The notes: generated from the letters alone by a model not told the origin. Shown: positions 9,669 through 19,104, counted from the stretch's first letter. The stretch: 64,000 nt of DNA from Peribacillus sp. Bi96 (GCF_918698115.1 NZ_CAKKLV010000006.1:124001-188000); one strand, 5' to 3'. Numbers and translations: made by a program.

Positions 9669-11266
9669 CCTACATCATCCTTGCTTTTGTATGGTATATA
9701 AACCACAAACGTTGTTTCTTGACCTTCTTTTGAACTAATATCGAGATCTCCACCTAGCTTATCCAGGCTTGCCTTAACCAAATATAAACCAATCCCCCTG
9801 TCCTCTCCTTTTGTTGTAAATCCTTTTAGAAGGATATGATTAAGATTGGCATCAGATATTCCCTGTCCAGTATCATGAACTTCAATAGTTAAAATATCAT
9901 CTGCATAATCAAACTTTAATTCAATTCGTTTAACGGGCCTTTTTTCCACTGCTTCTATAGCATTGTCAATCAAATTTCCTATTATCGTAATTAGCTCATG
10001 AGTAATAGAAGCATTTTCTGGTTCTGGCAATTGAAAGTCAGAGGATAATGCCAGCTTAGCACCTGCTTCCCTGGCATAACTTAGTTTTCCAATTAAAAAA
10101 CCGGCTAGTACTGGATCTTTAACGGTTTTGGTAATAAAGCCAATCTCGTTTTCTCTGTGGTCAACAAGATCACTAATATATGCCGCAAGCTGATCATAAT
10201 AATGCATATGCACCATACCAAGTATTACATGAAGTTTGTTCATGAATTCGTGCGACTGGGCCCTTAACGATTCAGCATATAAACGGACTCCAGTCAGCTG
10301 TTCCGCCAGCAGATGTATTTCTGTTTTATCACGAAATGTAGCCACGGCACCTACGATTTCATCCTTCACAAATACTGGTACCCTATTCACTAGTAAGACA
10401 CTACCTTTTAAATCCTGCTCTTTATCTAATTCGACCTTACCGGTCTCCAGGATTCTATCCAGGTTTGAGTCAGGCATGTAACTAGTTACCTTTTTACCCG
10501 TTGGATTTTCATTAATGCCCGCTTTTTTAAATATCTTTAAAGCTGCTTTGTTTACGAGAGTAATGGTTGAACTCTGATCTACCGCTATAATTCCCTCCCG
10601 AACTGATTGTAAAATGGCGTTTCGCTCTTTTAAAACCTTCGCAATAGCAAAAGGTTCCAGCCCAAATAATATTTTCTTAATATACCTTGCCAAAAGTATT
10701 GCGCCGGCAATTCCGGTTAATATTCCAAAAACTGTTCCTACATAAATATTTAAACGGCTTTTTAATACAGCATCATTAACTTTTTGAAGAGAAATACCGA
10801 CCACCACGGCTCCAATTTGATTATTCTCTGAATCATAAACAGGGGTGAAAGAACGCAAAGACCTGCCTAAAGTTCCTTTGGAAATAGATATGTGCTCTCT
10901 ACCTTTTAATACATCTTTCTCATCCCCTCCAACAAATTTTTTTCCTATTTTACTTGGATCGGGGTGAGTTTTCCGGATTCCATTATTATCGATTATTACT
11001 ACAAATTCTACATCTGTCGATTTTTTTATCCTATTGGTAAATTGCTGAACTTCCTGATTGTTCCCACTTCCACTTAACGCTTCGATTACAAGCGACGTTT
11101 GTGCTGCCATGCGTGCTACGTTTACTGCTTTTTCAGTCTGGCTCTTCTCTATTGTATCCGCTACTGTTTGGCTAATAAGAATATCTGTAATAAATAATGA
11201 TAGGGCTACTACCCCACACACCAGTATCATAATAGTAAACTGTAGACTCCATTTCCCTTTTTTCAC
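9665..11266 (-). CDS. malK: Sensor histidine kinase of the CitA/DcuS family (malate sensing)
   Basis: 533 residues. TM1 at about 10-32, then an extracytoplasmic PDC/CACHE-type sensor (about 33-170) with the ligand-type motif RKTHPDPSKIGKKF, TM2 at about 175-195, and a cytoplasmic PAS domain (about 215-320). A SpoB-type dimerisation region follows with the phospho-acceptor His in RAQSHEFMNKLHVILG. The ATPase core has N box NLIDNAIEAV, DTGQGI and GIGLYLVK. The start is GTG with an AAAGAGGTG site. It phosphorylates the overlapping MalR partner; the malate signal is inferred from the neighbours maeA and AEC. Confidence 0.87.
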   Translation of the reverse strand: MKKGKWSLQFTIMILVCGVVALSLFITDILISQTVADTIEKSQTEKAVNVARMAAQTSLVIEALSGSGNNQEVQQFTNRIKKSTDVEFVVIIDNNGIRKTHPDPSKIGKKFVGGDEKDVLKGREHISISKGTLGRSLRSFTPVYDSENNQIGAVVVGISLQKVNDAVLKSRLNIYVGTVFGILTGIAGAILLARYIKKILFGLEPFAIAKVLKERNAILQSVREGIIAVDQSSTITLVNKAALKIFKKAGINENPTGKKVTSYMPDSNLDRILETGKVELDKEQDLKGSVLLVNRVPVFVKDEIVGAVATFRDKTEIHLLAEQLTGVRLYAESLRAQSHEFMNKLHVILGMVHMHYYDQLAAYISDLVDHRENEIGFITKTVKDPVLAGFLIGKLSYAREAGAKLALSSDFQLPEPENASITHELITIIGNLIDNAIEAVEKRPVKRIELKFDYADDILTIEVHDTGQGISDANLNHILLKGFTTKGEDRGIGLYLVKASLDKLGGDLDISSKEGQETTFVVYIPYKSKDDVG

Positions 11267-12230
11267 TGCTACACACCTCTTTGGTCTAAAAACTCTATTA
11301 ACTTTAAGGATGATACTTTTTGTTAAGTATGTTCATTTTGCTTACATCACACAATTATTCGGTACTTAATCAAGTTCCAAAAAGATAGCCAAGTGATTTA
11401 AATCAATTGAGATAATATATATATAACCTAACCATTTGCCCATGGTATCCTTAAAAATACTGATTCATCTGCAATATTTTCCAAATATTAAAACAGACTA
11501 TACCTTCGTAGGCTTGGAAATAAATTTCAAAATCTTACTCGCACCGTCATTATTCTCCTTTCACATCTTATCCCCTACATACCTCGGTAGATCAATATAA
11601 GTTATTTTGCTAAACTCCTCCTGCACCAGGGTTAAAGCCACAAGTTTTCTATTAGTATGATACAGTTCATAAGAAGTTTAGCGAAATATCCCAGCAATTC
11701 TTACACTGCTAAAAGTTACTACGATTTTCTTATTTAACCTTTCCAATTAGTTACTATTTAATTTTCAAAAATACAGCAGTCTAACATCTTCTATCTCCCT
11801 GTTTCCGTTTATCTAAAATCGACATGTTTAAAACAGGGGGCAATGATTAAAATACCCGCATTTTCAACAGATTTCAAATCAACAAATATTAAGTAATTAA
11901 GTACTCGATATTTAGACTTAGTCATCAATTGTGTAAAATGACCTAAACATAGAAAAGATCATTTAATTGCTAGAGATATGTTAATGATTATGAAATAGGG
12001 TTCAGTAATTGTAGACATCAGTGCGGATGCGGGGCAATTGAAACCTATAAATCGAAAAAACATGCAAATCCTACTTATGTATTTATAACATCAGTCTTTA
12101 TTGTTTTTATTACTTTTATCTGGAATCTGTTATTTTTGATTATACAAAAAAAGCTTGCAGATTTAGACCCTAAAAGGGACCTTATTCTACAAGCTGAACA
12201 ACCTCCACTATCCGAAGTTTTTCAGTTAAA
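11267..12230. other. Gene-poor 960-bp stretch
   Basis: AT-rich DNA upstream of malK with many stops in all frames. On the plus strand 11974-12237 there is an open frame without a usable start. It would encode a transmembrane-like segment (VFITSVFIVFITFIWNLLF) followed by a charged tail ending LSEVFQLNY, possibly a relic. The malK promoter should lie near 11280-11400. No RNA gene is recognised. Confidence 0.5.
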
Positions 12231-12430
12231 CTATTGATTAAATTGATATACATCCCAAATGTCAGGGGTTTCTGATCCAATGTACCAAACCGATACTCCG
12301 CCTAAGTGATTTTGATTTAACAGGATAAGTCGAAGCCCGATTGATTTTTTATCTTCTTTCCAAATTTGCGGCTTTCCCCATTGGCAGTATATTCCACATG
12401 ATTTTGTAAGGTCTTTTCATTCCACACCTT
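12231..12430 (-). pseudogene. Remnant of a glycoside hydrolase family 18 C-terminus
   Basis: A minus-strand frame ending at the TAG at 12231-12233 encodes KSIGLRLILLNQNHLGGVSV followed by WYIGSETPDIWDVYQ. This resembles the last beta-strand/helix of GH18 chitinase-like, spore-associated enzymes (typically LGGISIWRLG.EDP..W). Upstream the match continues in another frame (WKEDKKS, HVEYTANG), so the gene is frameshifted and lacks about 80 percent of its length. It lies between the malate block and prfC. The family call is from memory of the motif and is moderately sure. Confidence 0.5.
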
Positions 12431-12454
12431 TCGATACTTAAACAATGCATAATG

Positions 12455-12487
12455 AAAAAGCCCGTGTGCATCACACGGGCTTCTCCA
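12455..12487 (-). terminator. prfC terminator
   Basis: Stem GCCCGTGTG-CAT-CACACGGGC (12460-12480) followed by CTTTTTCATT on the minus strand. The same hairpin with one mismatch is duplicated at 5269-5289, and a third related stem occurs at 4926-4944. Confidence 0.85.
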
Positions 12488-12770
12488 TTATTTCAAATCC
12501 ATTGGATTATATAATTCAACGTCAGGATTTTTATCCTGGAACCAACGAAGTGCAAACTCATTTTCAAATAAGAATGCATATTTATCAAACCGGTCTTTAA
12601 CAAGAATGCTTCTTGAGCTATGAAGATTCTCATCAAGCTTTTCATCTTCAGCCCAGCGTGTGATTTTACTGCCCATACGCTCCATCAAGACTTCAACATT
12701 GTACTCATTCCTCATTCGATGCTCGAATACTTCAAATTGAAGTTGCCCAACTGCACCAAGCAGATATTCT
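12455..12770 (-). repeat. 316-bp direct repeat of the prfC 3' end, right copy (within prfC)
   Basis: Partner of 5264-5579. It comprises the prfC terminator hairpin and the last 94 codons of the intact gene. Confidence 0.95.
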
Positions 12771-14062
12771 TCCATCCGAACCGTTTTGAAGAGCTGAATT
12801 GCCCCTTCTTGTACAAGTTGGTTAATTCCTTTATGGAAATGTTTTTGTTTCATGACGTTTTTGGCTGTTACCCTCATGAATAGTTCCGGAGTGAACTGAG
12901 GCAGCTTTTCAAACTGAAACAAGTCTTTGCTTGTCGTAATCGTGTCACCAATTTGGTAGTTCCCTGTATCATATAAACCGATGATATCTCCGCTTACTGC
13001 TTCGTTTACGGTATTCCGATCATCAGCCATGAATTGGGTGGAAGAAGAAAGGTTGATTGGTTTACCTGTCCTGCTCAAGTTGACGCTCATTCCACGCTCG
13101 AATTTACCGGAGCAGATTCGAAGGAAAGCAATCCGATCACGGTGTTTTGGGTTCATATTCGCTTGGATCTTGAAAATGAAGCCAGAAAAATCATTACTGA
13201 CAGGACTCATTTCACCTGATGTTGTCATCCGGGCTTGTGGAGCTGGTGCAAATTGCAGATAAGCATCCAAAAACGTCTGAACACCGAATGTCGTTAATGC
13301 ACTTCCGAAAAATACGGGACTAAGTGTACCGTTCGCAATGTTTTCTTCTGAGAATTGATTGCCTGCTTCCGTCAATAGCATGATTTCTTCCAGAGTTTGC
13401 TCATACAACTGGGAATCTTTAAGTTTATGTTCCGCTTCGAGTTCACCGTCTTCATTCAAAGGAAGGAAACGCTCATCACCGTCCGTCTTGAACTGTTCAA
13501 TCCGATTATTGAACCTATCGTAAATGCCCACGAAGTCTTTTCCCATACCAATTGGCCAGTTCATTGGGTATGTTTCAATTCCTAATACTTCTTCAAGTTC
13601 GGCAAGTAATTCGAGCGGCGCTTTACCTTGTCGGTCCATTTTGTTGACAAACGTGAAAATCGGGATACCCCTCATCCGGCAAACTTTGAATAATTTAACC
13701 GTCTGATCCTCAATCCCTTTTGCCGAATCGATGATCATCACGGCGCTATCAACAGCCATAAGCGTACGATATGTGTCCTCACTGAAGTCTTGGTGACCAG
13801 GTGTATCGAGAATATTAACACGGAAATCATCATAATCAAATTGCATGACCGAAGACGTCACGGAAATTCCCCGTTGCTTTTCAATCTCCATCCAGTCACT
13901 AGTTGCATACTTCCCTGTTTTTCTTGCTTTAACCGTTCCGGCATCACGAATCGCGCCACCAAAGAGCAATAATTTTTCTGTCAGAGTCGTTTTCCCGGCA
14001 TCCGGGTGAGAGATGATTGCGAAGGTCCGTCGGGATTGAACCTCGTCTTTTAATGTAGTCAT
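12488..14062 (-). CDS. prfC: Peptide chain release factor 3 (RF3)
   Basis: 524 residues, the standard RF3 length. It is a translational GTPase that recycles RF1/RF2 after peptide release in the cytoplasm. G motifs: [15 protein letters not shown] (G1, about 18-32), the DTPGHQDF switch II region (about 87), and NKMD (about 142). The C-terminal RF3 domain ends in [10 protein letters not shown]. The ATG has a GAAAGGAACA site. It is monocistronic with its own terminator. Its last 94 codons recur 7.2 kb away as a fragment, suggesting that the 3' end was rewritten in a recombination event that brought in or duplicated the malate block. Confidence 0.97.
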   Translation of the reverse strand: MTTLKDEVQSRRTFAIISHPDAGKTTLTEKLLLFGGAIRDAGTVKARKTGKYATSDWMEIEKQRGISVTSSVMQFDYDDFRVNILDTPGHQDFSEDTYRTLMAVDSAVMIIDSAKGIEDQTVKLFKVCRMRGIPIFTFVNKMDRQGKAPLELLAELEEVLGIETYPMNWPIGMGKDFVGIYDRFNNRIEQFKTDGDERFLPLNEDGELEAEHKLKDSQLYEQTLEEIMLLTEAGNQFSEENIANGTLSPVFFGSALTTFGVQTFLDAYLQFAPAPQARMTTSGEMSPVSNDFSGFIFKIQANMNPKHRDRIAFLRICSGKFERGMSVNLSRTGKPINLSSSTQFMADDRNTVNEAVSGDIIGLYDTGNYQIGDTITTSKDLFQFEKLPQFTPELFMRVTAKNVMKQKHFHKGINQLVQEGAIQLFKTVRMEEYLLGAVGQLQFEVFEHRMRNEYNVEVLMERMGSKITRWAEDEKLDENLHSSRSILVKDRFDKYAFLFENEFALRWFQDKNPDVELYNPMDLK

Positions 14063-14397
14063 AAAATGTTCCTTTCGTTATTGAAGTAATCAATTTATTT
14101 AAAATTTATTGGAGGGTAAATTGTATTTTTACATTGGAATGTCAACCTTTCTTTGTATGCAAAATTCCTGATCATACACAATATATGTAAGAAGAAATAT
14201 ATCATAAGGCTTTCGCCTTGGCTACTCGGCATTCATTTCAATCAACCTTACTATTTTAACACGATATGAAGGAAAGATGTAGAGGTGAATGAATCACAGT
14301 AAGAGGATTTGGTCGGCGAACAAAACAAAAGACGCCTCATCAGCGCCCCTTATCCCGATCCATATAATTATCGTTCATTTTTTCATGATTTCACGGT
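14063..14397. other. Gene-free stretch upstream of prfC
   Basis: Holds the prfC promoter region and a short A-rich segment; no ORF with a credible start was seen. Confidence 0.5.
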
Positions 14398-14511
14398 CTA
14401 TCTTGCTGTTTTCATTGCTTTTTGATTTCGTTTGTTTTTCCAGCGCTTCTTTACTTCTTTGAAAATGATGGGAGCGGCAAAAATGACGGCCCTTTTTAAG
14501 AGTTTCTTCAT
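14398..14511 (-). CDS. Small basic protein, 37 residues
   Basis: ATG start at 14511 with a GAAAGGACTG site upstream. The product is MKKLLKRAVIFAAPIIFKEV followed by a Lys/Arg-rich tail (KKRWKNKRNQKAMK). It has a short hydrophobic stretch (about 8-18) framed by positive charge, like many uncharacterised Bacillus micro-proteins that bind membrane. I cannot name it. The coding pattern and site make it more likely real than not. Confidence 0.6.
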   Translation of the reverse strand: MKKLLKRAVIFAAPIIFKEVKKRWKNKRNQKAMKTAR

Positions 14512-14638
14512 TATTCATCAGTCCTTTCTTTCATACCTATACCCGATTATTTCCCCTAAAAACTTTAATATCACATTGTTTTTATGATTTGAACATCACT
14601 TTTACCTTTAAACATGAAAAACCCCGGTCGAATTTTCC

Positions 14639-14683
14639 TTATAGGAAAATCATATTCATCATGGCCGTTATCCTTCCCATCAT
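14639..14683 (-). CDS. Possible 14-codon peptide (leader or micro-ORF)
   Basis: A tight AGGGAGG ribosome binding site precedes ATG ATG, encoding MMGRITAMMNMIFL and then a stop. It lies about 130 bp upstream of the 37-residue basic protein gene on the same strand, so it could be a leader peptide for that gene. The short length makes chance occurrence possible. Confidence 0.3.
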   Translation of the reverse strand: MMGRITAMMNMIFL

Positions 14684-14967
14684 AAAACCTCCCTAATATT
14701 ATATCACCAAATGGAAATGTATTAATTACTTCCATTTGTTTTATCCTTTATAAAGGTGGGTATATACTAAAAAATTGGAAATTCGACCAGAGATAAAACA
14801 TATGTATTTTGTATGTGAATCCAGTAAGCATTCACATATTATCAAGCATCTTCGTATGATAATTTCAAATTGAATGAGGGTTCTTGATAATGTGTGAAAT
14901 TGATTTTTTCAAAAAAAGGAAAATCATCACCATTAATATTTTTTTATTTTTTAGGAGGATTCATAGA

Positions 14968-15171
14968 ATGACAGTATCAGGTAAAGTAAAGTGGTTTAAT
15001 AGTGACAAAGGATTTGGATTTATTGAAGTACCAAACGAAGACGATGTATTCGTACATTTTTCCGCCATTCAGGGAGAGGGTTTCAAGACACTTGATGAAG
15101 GTCAAGAGGTTGAATTTGAAATCGAAGAAGGAAACCGCGGACCTCAAGCTAAAAACGTCGTAAAACTATAA
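14968..15171 (+). CDS. Cold-shock protein (CspA/CspB family)
   Basis: 67 residues. The OB-fold carries both RNA-binding motifs, KGFGFIEV (RNP1) and DVFVHFSAI (RNP2). It is an RNA chaperone in the cytoplasm. The start at 14968 is set by TTAGGAGGA 8 nt upstream; an in-frame ATG at 14884 has no site and would add unrelated hydrophobic sequence. A long AT-rich leader, typical for csp genes with temperature-sensitive mRNA structure, precedes it. A second csp is at 52295-52495. Confidence 0.93.
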   Translation: MTVSGKVKWFNSDKGFGFIEVPNEDDVFVHFSAIQGEGFKTLDEGQEVEFEIEEGNRGPQAKNVVKL

Positions 15172-15202
15172 AGTATAGACACACAAACATATGCACTGAT
15201 AA

Positions 15203-15237
15203 AGGATGCCACCGACTTCGGTGGCATCCTTTATATT
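15203..15237 (+). terminator. csp terminator
   Basis: Perfect stem GGATGCCACCG-ACTT-CGGTGGCATCC followed by TTTATATTTT. Confidence 0.9.
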
Positions 15238-15287
15238 TTATGGACTCATCAAAAAAATTTGCTCTATCAAGGGTTTCCCCTTCCCTC

Positions 15288-17249
15288 TCATTCGCTAAAA
15301 TGATCCAAAATAAAGCCGGGAACCTGGTCGCTAGAAAAGCTCTTGATATCCACACCTCTGCTATCTTTATAATAAAAAGCAGCTGCGTACTCTCCGTCCC
15401 AATTGATTTGAGCATGATCAATGGCCGTTTCGATTTCCGAAGCCGTGTTGATTTTCAAGCGATTCCGATGCTGTTCAATCTGTTGTACAAGTTCACTTTC
15501 AGAAATCGAATTATAAATTTGCGGATTGGTTTTTACCACAAGAATATAATCGATATCGTCAGCCATTAACCGCGCTTCTTCGGCTTGCCCGGTTTGTTCC
15601 ATCCATTTTGAAAACCGAGAATAAGAAGAATCCCAATTCAAATTAATGCTTTTGTTATTATTCAAAAGAATGTCAATAGAGGCATAATCACCAAAAGGAT
15701 TTGTCATTTGAGCCAACGACTGATTATACAGATCCTCCGACAATGCCTGCACGGCTTCTTGTAGCTGATGACCATCCGTAATCGATACGGATTTGTCCAC
15801 TTGTCCGCTCGCGGTTATCGTGATTTGCGAAACGTCATTGGCTGACACATTCAATAGCTCATTCACCGTTTTTTTATATTCACTGGACTCATAAATTTTC
15901 GCCAATAGCTGCAAGTATGAGTCGTAGTTATGCAGATGATACTCTCTTGCTAACCTTTTTCCATTCTTGAGTTCATACATTAGAAATACGGATTGTCCGT
16001 CATCCAATTCACCAATCGAAACCTTTTTTCCCTTTTCGATAATTTGCTGATGCAGTAACCTGATCGCTTCTATATTTTCCTTATCTTTAAGAAATGTGGG
16101 TGCAATATCCGTTGTTTCATCATCAATAAACAAAGGAGCATTGCCAATATAAATTTGGCTTATCATTTTCTCCTCAGGAATCTTGGACTTAAACCGAATG
16201 GGGTCTATTTTTAAAATGAGCGCCAGCACGATAACCACAACCGTAAATGTTACATAGCCTCTCAGATTGAAGCTTATTCGCCATGTCTTTTGCAAGACGA
16301 TTTCCCCTAAGTAATACCCAAGCAAAGAACCGACGGCATATCCGAATAAAATCCATCCGAGTTTCCCTGTCGTTTCGCTAAAATAAAAGCCTGTAAACAG
16401 CATCATGCATACGGTCAGGCCGAATTTAAATAATGGCTTAATCTTTGGAAAAACAAATGCTTGCGATACATGCTCCAACTTTCTCCTCTCATATAGAAAA
16501 AGAGAAATAAGTAAAAAGAGCAAGGTCAATACAGCGTAGATTAATGTATTAACCGATAAAAATGAAATTTTCTCCATCTCAGTTGCAGCTAATAAGGGTG
16601 AAATGCCTTTCATATTGCCACTTAGATAATAATCTGCAGAAAACCCTGCTAACAAAAGCTTCACATTGGCTGTAATCAATATAAATAAACCCACCGGAAG
16701 TGCAAGAAAAACATAGGTCAGCAAGCCTTGCAATGCAGATAATCCCGTCACCATTCCAATTAATACGGCAACAGAAAAGATAATAGCTTCCAAAATGAAT
16801 GTAATTCCCATCCATGACCAAATATCCGCCATGGTATAAAGCCTTTCTATATCTATTGCCGAGTGGAACAACATCAATATTGAGCCTGTAAGTAAAATAG
16901 GCAAAACGATGAAGCCAATCCCCGTCCCAATCATATGAAAATAAATGTTGCGTCTAGTAATCGGTAAACTATGAATAAAATCTGAGGCTTGTTTTATCTG
17001 TAAAAATCGAAAAAGAAAGATGGCAAGTAATACTGGAATAACAATGACCAAGACAAATTGAATCATCTGCTGACTGGAAAAAAGGTTTTCTAATTTCACA
17101 TATTCATTATTCTCATTCAAAATGATCGTTAACATCTCCAGAGGCAGAGCAAATATGAGGCCGATGAAATATAGGAAACCAATCCAGCCTGTGCTTCTGA
17201 AAATATAGATAATCAGTTCTTTATTAAACGAGGTTATTCTGGATGACAT
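15288..17249 (-). CDS. ABC transporter permease, large multi-spanning protein (DUF6449-like)
   Basis: 653 residues. The N-terminal half has about ten hydrophobic segments (to about residue 345), and a soluble C-terminal region of about 300 residues follows (after LALILKIDPIRFKSKI), probably extracytoplasmic. It is the third gene of a GntR-ATPase-permease operon and overlaps the ATPase gene by 26 bp. Such operons, like B. subtilis ytr, respond to cell-envelope stress or peptide antibiotics; the cargo here is unknown. The last codons run close to the convergent csp terminator. Confidence 0.75.
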   Translation of the reverse strand: MSSRITSFNKELIIYIFRSTGWIGFLYFIGLIFALPLEMLTIILNENNEYVKLENLFSSQQMIQFVLVIVIPVLLAIFLFRFLQIKQASDFIHSLPITRRNIYFHMIGTGIGFIVLPILLTGSILMLFHSAIDIERLYTMADIWSWMGITFILEAIIFSVAVLIGMVTGLSALQGLLTYVFLALPVGLFILITANVKLLLAGFSADYYLSGNMKGISPLLAATEMEKISFLSVNTLIYAVLTLLFLLISLFLYERRKLEHVSQAFVFPKIKPLFKFGLTVCMMLFTGFYFSETTGKLGWILFGYAVGSLLGYYLGEIVLQKTWRISFNLRGYVTFTVVVIVLALILKIDPIRFKSKIPEEKMISQIYIGNAPLFIDDETTDIAPTFLKDKENIEAIRLLHQQIIEKGKKVSIGELDDGQSVFLMYELKNGKRLAREYHLHNYDSYLQLLAKIYESSEYKKTVNELLNVSANDVSQITITASGQVDKSVSITDGHQLQEAVQALSEDLYNQSLAQMTNPFGDYASIDILLNNNKSINLNWDSSYSRFSKWMEQTGQAEEARLMADDIDYILVVKTNPQIYNSISESELVQQIEQHRNRLKINTASEIETAIDHAQINWDGEYAAAFYYKDSRGVDIKSFSSDQVPGFILDHFSE

Positions 17250-18123
17250 AACCTATATCCCCCATTTCATAAATGAATATCTCCTCTAAAGTAAGGGGGA
17301 GAATATCGAATATTTCTGGCTGAAACTGATTAAAGTGCGATTTAATCAAGGATTCCTTACCTTTCACAATGCAAACGATCACGCTGCCACGTCTTTCCTT
17401 GTTAAGAATTTGAATTCCGCGGTATAGCCCATAGGGAATTTTATGTTTAAATGCAATCTGCACTTTGTGTACATCCGCTTTTAAATCGTCCAAATCCTTT
17501 TGGATAACAAGCTGCCCTTTATGCAATATGCCTACATGATCGGCTAAATCTTCAATTTCCCGGAGATTATGGGACGAAATCAAAATCGTCATATCCCGTT
17601 CAGCAACATCCTGAATCAACAACTGTCTCACACTTTTACGCATGACCGGATCTAACCCGTCAAAAGGTTCATCTAGGATCAAAACTTCCGGCATCGTCGA
17701 GAGAGCGAGCCAAAAAGCAACCTGTCTCTGCATCCCCTTTGATAGTTTATGTATTTTGTATTGTAAGGGTATCGGGAATACTTCCTGTAATTGATAGAAA
17801 CGTTCTTGATTCCAATGACTATAAACCTGGCTGTAAAAATCCGCCATCTGCAAAATCGTATAGTTAGCCAAGAAATAAGGCGTATCAGGCAGGAAGAAAC
17901 AACGATTTTTCACTTCACGGTTTTCAAACACATGTGATCGATCAATAAGAACTTCACCGGCATCTTGAATCAAATTACCTGAAAGCATCTTTAATAGGGT
18001 CGTTTTCCCTGCCCCATTCGAACCTAACAAGCCGAATATGGAGCCCTTTTGTATGACCAAGCTGACGTTCTTGATAGCTTCTTTTCCTTCATATAGTTTA
18101 CTCACCTGTTTTATATCAATCAT
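17224..18123 (-). CDS. ABC transporter ATP-binding protein (YtrB-like)
   Basis: 299 residues. Walker A GLLGSNGAGKTTLL (about 32-45), signature LSKGMQRQ (about 131), Walker B VLILDEPFDGLDP (about 150) and the switch His in SSHNLREIE. It energises the adjacent permease at the cytoplasmic face of the membrane. The ATG overlaps the GntR gene stop by 4 bp and its 3' end overlaps the permease gene, so the three are translationally coupled. The substrate is unknown. Confidence 0.9.
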   Translation of the reverse strand: MIDIKQVSKLYEGKEAIKNVSLVIQKGSIFGLLGSNGAGKTTLLKMLSGNLIQDAGEVLIDRSHVFENREVKNRCFFLPDTPYFLANYTILQMADFYSQVYSHWNQERFYQLQEVFPIPLQYKIHKLSKGMQRQVAFWLALSTMPEVLILDEPFDGLDPVMRKSVRQLLIQDVAERDMTILISSHNLREIEDLADHVGILHKGQLVIQKDLDDLKADVHKVQIAFKHKIPYGLYRGIQILNKERRGSVIVCIVKGKESLIKSHFNQFQPEIFDILPLTLEEIFIYEMGDIGYVIQNNLV

Positions 18124-18482
18124 GAATCTCCCCCCTTTTCTAATAGTCTATAAATTTCATGTTTATCGATTCCGATATACAGAGCTTCAGCAAAAACCTT
18201 TTCAAGATCGTTTCTAATCTTTTCTTCTAATGAATTTTTCAAAGATGTAGGAGGGGCAACGAAATTACCTTTGCCTGGTAAGGTATAAATATACCCGTCA
18301 GATTCAAGTTGTTTGTATGCCTTTTGGATTGTATTTGGATTGATAGTCAATTCCCGAGCCAATATTCGAATGGATGGAAGCTGATTATGTTCCTGTAAAA
18401 CGTCATTAATCATTAGTTCCTTAAACTTATCCATCAGTTGCTCATATATGGGTTTACTATTTTCTACATCCAACTCAAACAT
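18120..18482 (-). CDS. GntR-family repressor of the YtrA subfamily
   Basis: 120 residues, the short YtrA form. An N-terminal winged helix includes LPSIRILARELTINPNTIQK and YKQLESDGYIYTLPGKGNFV, followed by a C-terminal helical dimerisation segment of about 45 residues. It is the first gene of the operon with the ATPase and permease, and it probably represses it through the palindrome at 18508-18528. The start is ATG with GGGGGAGG. Confidence 0.88.
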   Translation of the reverse strand: MFELDVENSKPIYEQLMDKFKELMINDVLQEHNQLPSIRILARELTINPNTIQKAYKQLESDGYIYTLPGKGNFVAPPTSLKNSLEEKIRNDLEKVFAEALYIGIDKHEIYRLLEKGGDS

Positions 18483-18507
18483 AATCGACCTCCCCCTATA
18501 TAATGGG

Positions 18508-18528
18508 TGTATTATTCTTCCTAATACA
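18508..18528 (-). promoter_or_regulatory. Putative operator of the GntR/ABC operon
   Basis: Perfect inverted repeat TGTATTA-N7-TAATACA, 26 bp upstream of the GntR start. A TATAAT hexamer lies directly upstream (minus strand, about 18533-18538), so a bound repressor would cover the start of transcription. Autorepression is inferred from how YtrA regulators act. Confidence 0.6.
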
Positions 18529-18676
18529 GTTCATTATAAAGCAAATTTTTCCAATTTAAAACCATTTTCAAACAATACTTTTAAGCAAAACCTCCATAAA
18601 CTCTCTTTCATTTTGTTTAATCAGACTTACAGTGGGGAACTAATGATAATAAGAATAGACAAAGGAGTTGTTTTCA

Positions 18677-19093
18677 TTGAAACCATTATATACAGCTACA
18701 GTCACCGTACACGGTGGTCGTGAAGGACATGTTAAGTCAGAGGACGGAATCCTGGATTTCGATGTAAGGTCACCGAAGGAGTTAGGTGGTTCCGGCGAGA
18801 GTGCAACAAACCCTGAACAGTTATTTGCAGCCGGTTATGCGGCCTGCTTTGACAGTGCCTTGAATCTTGTTCTGCAAAAAGAAAAGAAAAAAGTTGATAC
18901 ATCCGTGACGGCAAATGTCACAATTGGTAAAGATGAGGAAGACGGCGGCTTTAAACTGGCTGTGAGATTGGATGTTTCGATTCCTGACCTAAGCAAGGAA
19001 GAAGCCGAAGACTTTGTCAAAAAGGCTCACATGGTCTGCCCCTATTCAAAAGCAACTCGTGGGAATATTGACGTCACCTTAAATTTGGTATAA
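18677..19093 (+). CDS. Organic hydroperoxide resistance protein (Ohr/OsmC family)
   Basis: 138 residues. The thiol peroxidase has its two redox cysteines in AAGYAACFDSAL (about 55) and AHMVCPYSKATRGN (about 119). It reduces organic hydroperoxides in the cytoplasm, using lipoyl or other dithiols. The start is taken at TTG 18677, giving the usual MKPLYTATV N-terminus, with AAAGGAG at 18661-18667; an upstream TTG at 18668 is too close to the site. No ohrR regulator gene is adjacent, unlike in many Bacillus ohrA loci. Confidence 0.92.
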   Translation: MKPLYTATVTVHGGREGHVKSEDGILDFDVRSPKELGGSGESATNPEQLFAAGYAACFDSALNLVLQKEKKKVDTSVTANVTIGKDEEDGGFKLAVRLDVSIPDLSKEEAEDFVKKAHMVCPYSKATRGNIDVTLNLV

Positions 19094-19104
19094 GGATTAA
19101 AATG

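Noticed and set aside
5264-12770. Composite transposon or ICE with identifiable mobility genes
   Set aside because: No integrase, recombinase, transposase or relaxase was found between the repeats; only the repeat itself supports mobility.
14884-14967. N-terminal extension of the first csp gene
   Set aside because: The extension has no ribosome binding site and encodes unrelated hydrophobic residues; the ATG at 14968 has a perfect one.
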